DNA from: Actinomycetota bacterium | Lineage (GTDB): Bacteria > Actinomycetota > Thermoleophilia > Solirubrobacterales > Thermoleophilaceae | Assembly: GCA_005885165.1 (NCBI GenBank) | Contig: VAXR01000154.1 | Span: forward strand, 1-12,090 | Direction of reading: 5' to 3' | Length of the DNA stretch: 12,090 bases | Made by a program: the position numbers and the translations under genes | Notes under the pieces: model-generated | Told to the model about the DNA's origin: nothing | Seen by the model: only the letters and a program-made list of their open reading frames with translations | The model's database searches: none | Shown here: one piece after another, positions 1 through 8,777 of the stretch | Layout: each line of letters begins with the position of its first letter | Numbering within the stretch: the stretch's first letter is position 1

Positions 1-179
1 AGGCGCGCCAGTCGGTCCCCCGCGCTCTCGGCGATGCAGTGGAGGATCCCGTCGATCGAGTGGAATGCGCCCGGCGGAGGCTGGTTCGACGAGAAGCCGA
101 AGACGCTGATCACGCCGTCGACGTCGACGAACAGGACCGGCCGCCGGGCATTGGGCGAATCGTTACGAGCATGTTGCAT
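1..179 (-). CDS. HAD-like hydrolase, 5' part only (runs off the left edge)
   Basis: Read on the minus strand, an ATG at 179 opens a frame with no stop to the window edge (59 complete codons). The protein begins with a short polar stretch and then RRPVLFVDVDGVIS at about residues 12-25. This is the hydrophobic strand followed by DVDGV, matching motif I of the HAD superfamily (DxDx[TV]), whose first Asp is the usual nucleophile. The rest of the visible part is rich in Phe, Gly and Pro and resembles small actinobacterial HAD-domain proteins of unknown substrate. The remaining HAD motifs would lie outside the window, so activity cannot be judged. No Shine-Dalgarno sequence is visible before the ATG. 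The gene is divergent from the permease at 325 and is probably unrelated to the ribosomal genes. The superfamily call is fairly firm; the substrate is unknown. Confidence 0.6.
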   Translation of the reverse strand, partial: MQHARNDSPNARRPVLFVDVDGVISVFGFSSNQPPPGAFHSIDGILHCIAESAGDRLAR

Positions 180-212
180 TTGCGTTGCGCGTCGGGGGGA
201 TGAGGTTTCAGT

Positions 213-244
213 TAGCTCAACCTTAGGTACGACGGGTTGACTAG
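213..244. promoter_or_regulatory. Imperfect inverted repeat in the divergent HAD/permease gap
   Basis: The 145-base gap between the two divergent genes contains TCAACC (217-222) and GGTTGA (235-240) separated by 12 bases. TAG (213-215) and CTA (241-243) extend the symmetry outside one unpaired base. A divergent promoter region is a common place for an operator, but no convincing -35/-10 pair could be fixed for either direction, so this remains a candidate only. Nothing else recognisable lies in the gap. Confidence 0.3.
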
Positions 245-324
245 TCCGCCGGGATCCTCAAGCGGGCAGGCCAAAGAGCCGATAGCTCGAACTGGCAGGG
301 ACGCCCGCCACCGAACCGCACTCC

Positions 325-1194
325 ATGACCCTCAATATCGGGATACTCCTCGCGCTCCTCTGCGCTCTGACGACGAACCTCGGGTTCCTCTACAAGCACC
401 GTGGCGCGACGGAGGCGCCGGCGGTCATCTGGAGGCACCCGGTCCGGAGCGGGGTGGCGCTGTTCCAATCGAAGTGGTTCGCGATCGGCATGGGAGTGTC
501 TTTCGGCGCCTGGCTCCTCCACGTCGCGGCGATGGCCCTCGCACCCCTCTCGATCGTCCAGGCGGTCGTCTCCGGCGGGCTCGTGCTCCTCGCGATCCTG
601 GCCGAGCGCGTCTTCGGCTTCAAGGTCGGGCCGCGGCAGTGGATCGGCGTCGCCTGCGTGGCGGCCGGGCTCTCGCTGCTCGCGATCACGCTCCCCGCTG
701 CTGGGGGCGCGCACTCGAGCTACTCGACGGCCGGCATGATCGCCTTCGAGGCCGGCCTGCTCATGGCGGGGTCGATCCTGGTGCTCTTCCCGACGCTCGG
801 CGCGCCCCACGAGCATCACGGCGTGCTGCTCGGCACCGCGGCGGGGATCCTCTTCGGGGTCTCCGACGTCGCCATCAAGGCGCTCACCGGCTCGGTCGGG
901 AGCGCGGGCCTGATCGGCTTCCTGTCGCCGTGGGCCGCCACCGCGGTGGTCGCCTCGCTCATCTCCTTCTTCGCGTGCGCGCGCGGGCTTCAGAAGGGTG
1001 ACGCCGTGCCGGTGATCACCACGACGAGCGCCGCCGCCAACCTCACCGCCATCGCCGGCGGGATCGTCGTGTTCGGCGACCCGATGCCGCACTCCGCGAT
1101 CGGCATCATCGCCCAGTCGGTCGCGTTCCTCCTGGTCGTTGCGGCCGCGGCGCTCACGCCGGCGCCGATGCGCGCGGCCTCCCAGACGGCGTAA
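325..1194 (+). CDS. DMT-superfamily (EamA/NIPA-like) membrane permease
   Basis: 289 residues with about nine or ten hydrophobic segments, at roughly 4-22, 52-72, 76-97, 105-123, 136-156, 165-185, 192-216, 236-251 and 257-277. Two half-repeats of this kind are characteristic of drug/metabolite transporters. The stretch APLSIVQAVVSGGLVLLAIL (about 73-92) resembles the conserved 'APLS-VQ' helix of actinobacterial DMT permeases and of NIPA-type magnesium transporters. The HAPHEHH-like histidine cluster near 160-165 lies in the central loop. The substrate cannot be inferred. The ATG at 325 is the first one giving the first helix a short N-tail; no Shine-Dalgarno precedes it. The stop codon sits in the loop of a small CGGCG/CGCCG palindrome without a T run. 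The gene is co-directional with rpsL, but a promoter-like motif between them suggests separate transcription. Confidence 0.75.
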   Translation: MTLNIGILLALLCALTTNLGFLYKHRGATEAPAVIWRHPVRSGVALFQSKWFAIGMGVSFGAWLLHVAAMALAPLSIVQAVVSGGLVLLAILAERVFGFKVGPRQWIGVACVAAGLSLLAITLPAAGGAHSSYSTAGMIAFEAGLLMAGSILVLFPTLGAPHEHHGVLLGTAAGILFGVSDVAIKALTGSVGSAGLIGFLSPWAATAVVASLISFFACARGLQKGDAVPVITTTSAAANLTAIAGGIVVFGDPMPHSAIGIIAQSVAFLLVVAAAALTPAPMRAASQTA

Positions 1195-1237
1195 CGCCGC
1201 TTCAGCACCGCGTTTCCGGCCCGGCCGGCGAGCGGGC

Positions 1238-1259
1238 CCCTGCTAGCATCGCCCGCCGC
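1238..1259 (+). promoter_or_regulatory. Extended -10 promoter candidate for rpsL-rpsG
   Basis: TGCTAGCAT at 1241-1249 fits an extended -10 element (TGn followed by TAGCAT). No good -35 hexamer lies 16-18 bases upstream. The rpsL ATG is only 10 bases after the hexamer, so a transcript would have a leader of about 0-4 bases, and no Shine-Dalgarno is present. Essentially the same motif, TGCTAGCATYGCCCGC, occurs at 3321 ahead of fusA, which supports a functional role. Promoter identity is inferred from this repetition and position. Confidence 0.55.
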
Positions 1260-1655
1260 ATGCCGAGCATCAACCAGCTGGTTCGAAAGGGCCGCAACCG
1301 GCCGAAGAAGAAGATCGCGACGCCCGGCCTGAAGTCCGGCCAGGGCCGCAAGAAGCGGCTCGCTGCGCCGCAGCGGCGGGGCGTATGCACGCGGGTCTAC
1401 ACGGCCACGCCGAAGAAGCCGAACTCGGCGCTCCGCAAGGTCGCTCGCGTGCGTCTCACCAACGGGATGGAGGTGACGACATACATCCCGGGCGAGGGCC
1501 ACAACCTCCAGGAGCACTCGGTCGTCCTCGTGCGCGGCGGCCGCGTGAAGGACCTCCCGGGCGTGCGGTACAAGGTCGTGCGCGGGACGCTCGACGCCGC
1601 CGGCGTGTCGGACCGCAAGAAGGGCCGCTCGCAGTACGGCGTCAAGGCGAGATGA
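1260..1655 (+). CDS. rpsL: 30S ribosomal protein S12
   Basis: 131 residues and complete. S12 sits at the 30S decoding centre and takes part in codon-anticodon checking. The diagnostic stretch RGVCTRVYTATPKKPNSALR is at residues 40-59 and GEGHNLQEHSVVLVRGGRVK at 78-97. Both lysines whose substitution gives streptomycin resistance in E. coli (K42 and K87 there) are unchanged here, as K52 and K97. D98, equivalent to the Asp methylthiolated by RimO in E. coli, is also present. The roughly 10-residue basic insertion at about 23-36 relative to E. coli is usual for Gram-positive and actinobacterial S12. The gene is the first of the rpsL-rpsG pair, and rpsG starts 10 bases after its stop. There is no Shine-Dalgarno, so initiation is likely leaderless or nearly so. 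rpoB and rpoC do not precede it here, unlike in many actinobacteria. Confidence 0.98.
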   Translation: MPSINQLVRKGRNRPKKKIATPGLKSGQGRKKRLAAPQRRGVCTRVYTATPKKPNSALRKVARVRLTNGMEVTTYIPGEGHNLQEHSVVLVRGGRVKDLPGVRYKVVRGTLDAAGVSDRKKGRSQYGVKAR

Positions 1656-1665
1656 CCTCTTAGCG

Positions 1666-2136
1666 GTGCCGCGCCGAGCCTCTCCAGGAGTCCGCCCTCT
1701 CGAGCCCGACTCCGTCCACGGGTCGCGCCTCGTCCAGCAGGTCGTGAACAAGGTGATGGCGGACGGGAAGAAGTCGCTGGCCGAGCGAATCGTCTACGAC
1801 GCCCTCGACGTCCTGTCGCGGCGGACCGGCCAGCCCCCCGTCGAGGCGCTCGAGAGCTCGATCAAGGCCCTGACGCCCGTTCTCGAGGTTCGCTCGCGGC
1901 GGGTCGGCGGCGCGACCTACCAGGTGCCGGTCGAGGTCCCGGCGCGCAGGGCGCGCACGCTGGCCGTGCGCTGGCTCGTCGAGTTCGCGCGTGAGCGACG
2001 GGAGAAGACGATGTCCGAGCGCCTTGCCGGCGAGCTCTCAGACGCCCAGTCCGATCAGGGCGGCGCCTTCAAGCGCAAGGAGGACATCTACCGAATGGCG
2101 CAGGCAAACAAAGCGTTCGCCCACTACCGCTGGTAG
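1666..2136 (+). CDS. rpsG: 30S ribosomal protein S7
   Basis: 156 residues, the usual bacterial length. S7 nucleates assembly of the 30S head, contacts the E-site tRNA, and in E. coli represses its own operon. Conserved parts are VNKVMADGKKSLAERIVYDA (about 27-46), the beta-hairpin region RSRRVGGATYQVPVEV (about 76-91) and the C-terminal AHYRW. The start is GTG at 1666, giving MPRRASPG and an N-terminus of normal length; no strong Shine-Dalgarno is visible, so coupling to rpsL (10-base gap) is likely. In most bacteria fusA follows directly. Here the next plus-strand gene is nearly 1.4 kb away, behind a convergent membrane-protein gene that ends 24 bases after the rpsG stop. Confidence 0.97.
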   Translation: MPRRASPGVRPLEPDSVHGSRLVQQVVNKVMADGKKSLAERIVYDALDVLSRRTGQPPVEALESSIKALTPVLEVRSRRVGGATYQVPVEVPARRARTLAVRWLVEFARERREKTMSERLAGELSDAQSDQGGAFKRKEDIYRMAQANKAFAHYRW

Positions 2137-2150
2137 CCGCCAAGTCGGCT
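2135..2150 (+). terminator. Weak hairpin at the rpsG 3' end
   Basis: AGCCG (2135-2139) and CGGCT (2146-2150) form a 5-bp stem with a 6-base loop. It overlaps the rpsG stop codon and fills the 24-base gap to the convergent gene's stop. There is no T run in either direction, so it is at best a weak, possibly bidirectional, transcription stop. Confidence 0.25.
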
Positions 2151-2160
2151 GCTGTGGGGA

Positions 2161-3378
2161 CTAGCTGGCCTCGGGCTCGTCCTCGGACGTTTCCGCGGAA
2201 ACGTCCCAGGAGTCCCCGGCTTCGTCGCCCTTCGATTCCGTGGTGCCGCGGCTCTGGGAGTCCTCAGTCTCAGCGGCCTTCTTACGCGCGCGCTCGCGCG
2301 CGGGGCGCTGCCTTTCCCGCTGCGCCTTCTCGCGCTTGGCCTTGGCCCGCTCGCGCCGGGCGCGGCGCTCGGCTGACCGCCGCGCAGCGGGGGAATCGTG
2401 TTCGACGCTCGGGACTGCGTCGCCCTCGGCCGTCTCGGCTTCAGCGGCAGCTTGCTCGGCGGCAGGCTGCTCTTCATCGGCGGGCTGCTCCCCGGGGGAC
2501 GGCTCCGCCTCGGCCGGACGGGGGCGCCTGGAGCGCCGCCTTCGGGCGGCGCGCGCCCTCGCGGCGTCGGGCTTCTTCGCCGCGGGTTCCTCGTCGGGGG
2601 CCTTGCCCGCCTCCGCCTCGGGCTCCCCCAGGGCGGCCTCGGAAACCTCCCCTTCGTCGCCCTTCCTGCGGCGGCGCCGGCGCGCAGCGGGCTTTTCCTC
2701 CGGCGCCTCGGGCTCCTCGGCCGCCTCCTCCGCTTCCGGCTCCTCCGCCTCGGGCTCCGCCGCCTCAGCCTCCTCGGCCTCGCCCTCTTCAACCTCCCCC
2801 TCCGCCGGCTCCACCACCGGCGTCGTCAACGCCAAGGCCGCCGCCCCAACCGCTAACAGCCCACCTATCAGCTCCAACCAGAACCCCGCCCCGGTGTGCG
2901 CCTGGGCGTCGGCGAACGCGACCCCCACCTGGCCCTTCTTGCTCGTGTCCGGGAGGTCGCGGGCGAGCGTGATCAGGAGGCACACGAGCCCGCTCGCGAG
3001 CAGCGCGTAGGCGGCCGGCCTGCTCTTTCCGGCGGCCGCGCCGAAGGCCATCACGATCACGAACAGGCCAAGGATCGCGAGCGCCCAATGGTGGCTCTCG
3101 TGCCCGCTCGTCTGGCAGGAGTCCCTGAGCGCGGGGGTGGCGAGATCCGAGCACGAGGCCGTGATCGTCGTGACGTACCGGATCAGCAGGAACTCGGCCA
3201 GGATCATCAGCACTCCGGCGGCCACTCCGGCCGCCATCACGAGCCACGAAACGCGCCCCGCGCGCAGCAGCCGAGCGGCGTCTGAGCGCAGGAAAACCTC
3301 TAGTCGGTGCCGAATCCCCCTGCTAGCATTGCCCGCTGCCCGGCGGGCCCTGAGAATGGCCGTTTGAGGCTCAGCCAT
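2161..3378 (-). CDS. Four-helix membrane protein with a long charged, disordered C-terminal tail
   Basis: About 405 residues from the ATG at 3378; an ATG at 3408 would add 10 residues. The family was not recognised. Four hydrophobic segments lie at about 44-66, 99-116, 121-139 and 165-185. The first loop carries Cys76 and Cys88, which could form a disulfide outside the membrane. From about 190 to the end the protein is low-complexity: a Glu/Ala/Pro block (about 190-228), a run of six arginines (about 233-238), then alternating acidic and Arg/Lys-rich blocks. The tail is presumably cytoplasmic and disordered. The ATG at 3378 has only a weak GAG-type ribosome site, and an internal start near the first helix is possible, because a fusA promoter candidate lies inside the N-terminal part. 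The gene lies on the opposite strand between rpsG and fusA and so interrupts the str cluster. Expression of the reading frame is inferred from its coherent membrane topology. Confidence 0.7.
   Translation of the reverse strand: MAEPQTAILRARRAAGNASRGIRHRLEVFLRSDAARLLRAGRVSWLVMAAGVAAGVLMILAEFLLIRYVTTITASCSDLATPALRDSCQTSGHESHHWALAILGLFVIVMAFGAAAGKSRPAAYALLASGLVCLLITLARDLPDTSKKGQVGVAFADAQAHTGAGFWLELIGGLLAVGAAALALTTPVVEPAEGEVEEGEAEEAEAAEPEAEEPEAEEAAEEPEAPEEKPAARRRRRRKGDEGEVSEAALGEPEAEAGKAPDEEPAAKKPDAARARAARRRRSRRPRPAEAEPSPGEQPADEEQPAAEQAAAEAETAEGDAVPSVEHDSPAARRSAERRARRERAKAKREKAQRERQRPARERARKKAAETEDSQSRGTTESKGDEAGDSWDVSAETSEDEPEAS
3317..3340 (+). promoter_or_regulatory. Extended -10 promoter candidate for fusA-tuf
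   Basis: TGCTAGCAT at 3321-3329 repeats the rpsL motif; over 23 bases (3318-3340) only two differ. The hexamer 17 bases upstream (TAGTCG) is a poor -35. Transcription from here would start near 3336 and give a leader of about 190 bases before fusA. The site lies antisense inside the predicted N-terminal codons of the minus-strand membrane gene. Confidence 0.5.
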
Positions 3379-3389
3379 CGGGTTTCTCA
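3351..3389 (+). promoter_or_regulatory. Leader hairpin upstream of fusA
   Basis: TGAGAA (3351-3356) can pair with TTCTCA (3384-3389), and inside it TGGC (3357-3360) with GCCA (3374-3377), leaving a 6-base bulge on the 3' side and a 13-base loop. It would be the first structured element of the proposed fusA leader RNA. On the other strand the same palindrome covers the ATG at 3378 of the membrane gene. Confidence 0.35.
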
Positions 3390-3444
3390 CGGGCCGGCCG
3401 ACCCCCATCGATCCATGGACAGCGAGACCAAATAGGACGACCTT

Positions 3445-3484
3445 CTTCTCGGGCGAAAACGCTGTGACGAGGGGGCCCGAGGAG
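3445..3484 (+). promoter_or_regulatory. Antiterminator-like stem in the fusA leader
   Basis: CTTCTCGGGC (3445-3454) pairs with GCCCGAGGAG (3475-3484) in a 10-bp stem with one G-T wobble and a 20-base loop. Its 3' arm takes over bases needed for the terminator-like hairpin that follows (3470-3491), so the two cannot form together. This is the arrangement of a transcription attenuator. It also sequesters GAGGAG, the only Shine-Dalgarno-like sequence ahead of fusA. Confidence 0.45.
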
Positions 3485-3494
3485 GCCCTTTTTT
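3470..3494 (+). terminator. Intrinsic terminator-like hairpin just upstream of fusA
   Basis: GGGCC (3473-3477) and GGCCC (3484-3488) form a GC-only core with a 6-base loop. Wobble and A-T pairs (3470-3472 with 3489-3491) extend it, and it runs into six T's (3489-3494), conspicuous in such GC-rich DNA. It lies 30 bases before the fusA ATG and after the candidate promoter, so it would end the leader transcript unless the alternative stem forms. Confidence 0.5.
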
Positions 3495-3524
3495 ACGCCC
3501 AGAACCGCTGACGAGTAGCCAGAC

Positions 3525-5633
<2,109 letters not shown>

Positions 5634-5704
5634 CGGCTACATTTCACCGGCTCGCCATACGGCAAAACGGCCAGGGCAGCTTTCGAAAAAGGAGACACGA
5701 ACCA

Positions 5705-6892
<1,188 letters not shown>

Positions 6893-6925
6893 CGCCGCAG
6901 CCGGGCGAAGCTTGTAGGGCTTCCG

Positions 6926-6955
6926 AGGGGCGGGCCTCAGGCGAGGCCCGCCCTT
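6926..6955 (+). terminator. GC-rich hairpin terminator between tuf and rpsJ
   Basis: GGGCGGGCCTC (6928-6938) pairs perfectly with GAGGCCCGCCC (6943-6953) around a 4-base loop, and the stem is extended by G-T and A-T pairs. Only two T's follow, so it is a strong hairpin with a poor U tract. It either ends the str transcript or attenuates read-through into the S10 genes. The remaining 49 bases before rpsJ show no convincing promoter. Confidence 0.6.
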
Positions 6956-7004
6956 CCCGCGTCCTAAGGGGCAGGCACCGGATTTGCGGTCGAGACCCCA
7001 GCAA

Positions 7005-7328
7005 ATGGCTTCGCTTACGCAGAACAAGATCAGGATCCGGCTCAAGGCCTACGACCACTCGGCGATCGAGACGGCCGCGCGCGAGATCGTCGAGACGGCT
7101 ACGCGCACCGGCGCCACGGTGTCCGGGCCCGTGCCGCTGCCCACCGAGAAGAACGTCTACTGCGTGATCCGGAGCCCGTTCAAGGACAAGGACTCGCGCG
7201 AGCACTTCGAGATCCGCACGCACAAGCGGCTGATCGACATCCTGCAGCCGACGCCGAAGACCGTCGACTCGCTCCAGCGTCTCGACCATCTCCCGTCCGG
7301 CGTCGACATCCAGATCCAGCTGACCTAG
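7005..7328 (+). CDS. rpsJ: 30S ribosomal protein S10
   Basis: 107 residues, close to the usual 102-105. S10 sits in the 30S head and is also NusE, the partner of NusB in antitermination. Conserved stretches: KIRIRLKAYDH (about 8-18), EIVETATRTGA, GPVPLPTEKN, the FEIRTHKRLIDI segment and the terminal VDIQIQL. The ATG at 7005 was chosen because MASLTQNKIRIRLKAY is the typical N-terminus; an in-frame TTG at 6984 would add seven residues without support. No Shine-Dalgarno precedes the ATG. The gene is first in the S10 cluster and follows the tuf terminator by 49 bases; rplC starts 13 bases after its stop. Confidence 0.97.
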   Translation: MASLTQNKIRIRLKAYDHSAIETAAREIVETATRTGATVSGPVPLPTEKNVYCVIRSPFKDKDSREHFEIRTHKRLIDILQPTPKTVDSLQRLDHLPSGVDIQIQLT

Positions 7329-7341
7329 GAGACGGTTGGGG

Positions 7342-7959
7342 ATGGCGGCTCTACTGGGCAGGAAGCTGGGGATGACCCAGGTCTTCGGGGAGGACGGCCG
7401 CGTCGAGCGCGTCTCGGTTGTCGAGGCCGGGCCGTGTCATGTCACCGGCATCCGGACCGAGGAGCGGGACGGCTACGAGGCCGTGCAGCTCGGCTTCGGC
7501 GAGGTGAAGGAGAAGCGGCTCACGAAGGCCGAGCTCGGGCACCTGAAGAAGGCTGACGCCCCGGCGCTCCGGCGCCTCGCGGAGTTCCGCGGCGAGGCCG
7601 GCGAGCTCCAGGTGGGCGAGACCGTGACGGTCGAGGTCTTCGAGAAGGGCCAGCACGTGAAGGTTTCCGGGACCTCGAAGGGGAAGGGCTTCCAGGGGAC
7701 GGTCAAGCGCCACAACTTCTCCCGCGGGCCCCAGTCCCACGGATCGCACAACGTCCGCGCCCCAGGCTCGATCGGCGCCTCCGCCACGCCGTCGCGGGTG
7801 TTCAAGGGGATGCGCGGCCCGGGGCAGATGGGGAACAAGCGCGTCACGCAGCGCGGGCTCGAGGTGGTCGACGTCGTCCCCGGCGAGAACCTCCTACTGC
7901 TTCGCGGGTCCGTCCCCGGCCCGCCCGGCGGGATCGTCGAGATCCGGAGCGATCGGTAG
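7342..7959 (+). CDS. rplC: 50S ribosomal protein L3
   Basis: 205 residues and complete. L3 binds early in 50S assembly and its long loop reaches the peptidyl-transferase centre. Diagnostic parts: LLGRKLGMTQVF (about 4-15), GTSKGKGFQGTVKRHNF from about residue 110, the loop around SHGSHNVRAPGSIG, and GQMGNKRVT. The Gln methylated by PrmB in E. coli L3 (in a NQTPGKVFKG context) is replaced by Ala here (ASATPSRVFKG). The ATG at 7342 is preceded by AGGAG (7327-7331, overlapping the rpsJ stop) with 10 bases spacing. The upstream TTG at 7336 is only four bases from that site and is less likely. The TAG stop abuts an ATG that opens a small ORF (7960). Confidence 0.97.
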   Translation: MAALLGRKLGMTQVFGEDGRVERVSVVEAGPCHVTGIRTEERDGYEAVQLGFGEVKEKRLTKAELGHLKKADAPALRRLAEFRGEAGELQVGETVTVEVFEKGQHVKVSGTSKGKGFQGTVKRHNFSRGPQSHGSHNVRAPGSIGASATPSRVFKGMRGPGQMGNKRVTQRGLEVVDVVPGENLLLLRGSVPGPPGGIVEIRSDR

Positions 7960-8124
7960 ATGATCAACCCCCGACCCCCGCACACACGGATGACGCTGCA
8001 AATCTACGCGGATACTGCGTCCTCGGGCTCGTCCATGCATTCATGCATGGACTTCACCCTGCGTCCTTGTCCCGCTCGATTTTCGCGTCCCCGTGCGCAC
8101 GCGGGCCAGGAGTCGATCATCTGA
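7960..8124 (+). CDS. Small ORF of 54 codons, begins MINPRPPH
   Basis: The ATG directly follows the rplC stop (TAGATG). The frame stays open through the entire 164-base gap and its TGA overlaps the rplD ATG (TGATG). The peptide starts MINPRPPH and ends ESII; the middle is unremarkable and includes two Cys. The same opening, M-x-x-PRPPH, occurs in the 16-codon ORF between rplB and rpsS, with the codons for P-R-P-P-H matching except one third position. The ORF has no Shine-Dalgarno of its own, so it would be reached by ribosomes terminating at rplC. Either a coupling peptide, or a non-coding element that happens to be open. Function unknown; the peptide is not recognised. Confidence 0.4.
   Translation: MINPRPPHTRMTLQIYADTASSGSSMHSCMDFTLRPCPARFSRPRAHAGQESII
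8031..8052. repeat. 22-bp near-perfect palindrome
   Basis: GTCCATGCAT (8031-8040) and ATGCATGGAC (8043-8052) are perfect 10-base inverted repeats separated by two bases. It lies in the part of element A that is absent from the shorter rplB-rpsS element. As RNA it would be a 9-bp stem with a 4-base loop; as DNA it has the symmetry of a dimeric-regulator site. Confidence 0.6.
8090..8112 (+). promoter_or_regulatory. Hairpin and ribosome-binding site ahead of rplD
   Basis: CCCGTG (8090-8095) and CGCGGG (8100-8105) form a 6-bp stem (one G-T pair) with loop CGCA. It ends two bases before AGGAG (8108-8112), the likely rplD Shine-Dalgarno, 11 bases from the ATG. The stem might restrict or position ribosome access. 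Confidence 0.35.
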
Positions 8125-8777
8125 TGGCCAAGGTCAGCGCTCCCTACATCGGCAAGGCCGGGAAGGTGGACCTCGACGAGGCCATCTTCGGCGAGCCGTT
8201 CCACATGTCGCTGGTCCACGAGACCGTTCGGGCCGAGCTGGCGGCGCGCCGTCGCGGCACGGCGTCGACCCGCACCCGCGCCGAGGTGGCGATGACGGGC
8301 GCCAAGGCGTTCCGCCAGAAGGGCACCGGCCGCGCGCGCGCCGGCGCGCTGTCCACCCCGCAGCGCACGGGCGGCGGCGTTGCCTTCGGGCCCAAGCCGC
8401 GCGGTTACGCCGTCAAGGTGAACCGCAAGGCGCGCCGGCGCGCGCTGCGCGCTGCGCTCTCGCTGCACGCGGGGCGGGGCTCGCTCGGCGTGGTGGCCGC
8501 CGGCCAGTTCGACGAGCCCTCGACGAGGGCCGCTGCCAAGGCCCTCGATGGATTCAGCGAGGGCCGGGCGCTCGTGCTGCTCGCGCCCGACTCCGACGAG
8601 ACGTGCGTCAAGTCGTTCCGCAATCTGCGCGGCGTCGACGTCCTCCCGGTCGAGGCCGCCGGCGTCTGCGACGTAGTCGGTGCCTCGCGCCTGGTCGTCT
8701 CGGAGGGCGCCATCGAGCGCCTCGTGGCGATGGCTCGCGCACCCGAGTCGCGCTCGACCGAGGAGGCCGCGGCGTGA
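8124..8777 (+). CDS. rplD: 50S ribosomal protein L4
   Basis: 217 residues, complete and slightly longer than E. coli L4 (201). L4 lines the polypeptide exit tunnel and in E. coli also autoregulates the S10 operon. The long tunnel loop is clear at about 58-90: KAFRQKGTGRARAG, then STPQRTGGGVAFGPKPRGY. RKARRRALRAALS and the C-terminal Rossmann-like half (VVAAGQFDEPSTRAAAKAL, then ALVLLAPD) follow. The start is ATG at 8124, overlapping the small upstream ORF's TGA and preceded by AGGAG at 8108-8112. The end overlaps rplW by four bases (GTGA). Confidence 0.96.
   Translation: MAKVSAPYIGKAGKVDLDEAIFGEPFHMSLVHETVRAELAARRRGTASTRTRAEVAMTGAKAFRQKGTGRARAGALSTPQRTGGGVAFGPKPRGYAVKVNRKARRRALRAALSLHAGRGSLGVVAAGQFDEPSTRAAAKALDGFSEGRALVLLAPDSDETCVKSFRNLRGVDVLPVEAAGVCDVVGASRLVVSEGAIERLVAMARAPESRSTEEAAA

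Larger units (their letters stand above)
7958..8122 (+). repeat. Intergenic element A with terminal inverted repeat (rplC-rplD)
   Basis: AGATGATC (7958-7965) and GATCATCT (8115-8122) are perfect 8-base inverted repeats bounding the whole rplC-rplD gap. The first 32 bases from TAG at 7957 and the last 30 bases before rplD both align with the element in the rplB-rpsS gap (9892-9945). This one has about 114 extra bases in the middle, holding a palindrome and a hairpin. Confidence 0.5.

Noticed and set aside
1187..1199. CGGCG-TAA-CGCCG palindrome as a terminator after the permease
   Set aside because: The stem is only 5 bp around the stop codon and no T run follows.
1410..1552. Streptomycin-resistance changes in S12
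   Set aside because: Both key lysines (K52 and K97 here) are the wild-type residues.
2240..3010. Plus-strand Ser/Ala-rich open frames opposite the membrane-protein gene
   Set aside because: They are low-complexity mirrors of the Glu/Ala/Arg tail. The minus strand has coherent membrane helices and better codon usage.
6984..7004. TTG start for rpsJ seven codons upstream
   Set aside because: No ribosome site supports it, and the ATG at 7005 gives the standard S10 N-terminus.
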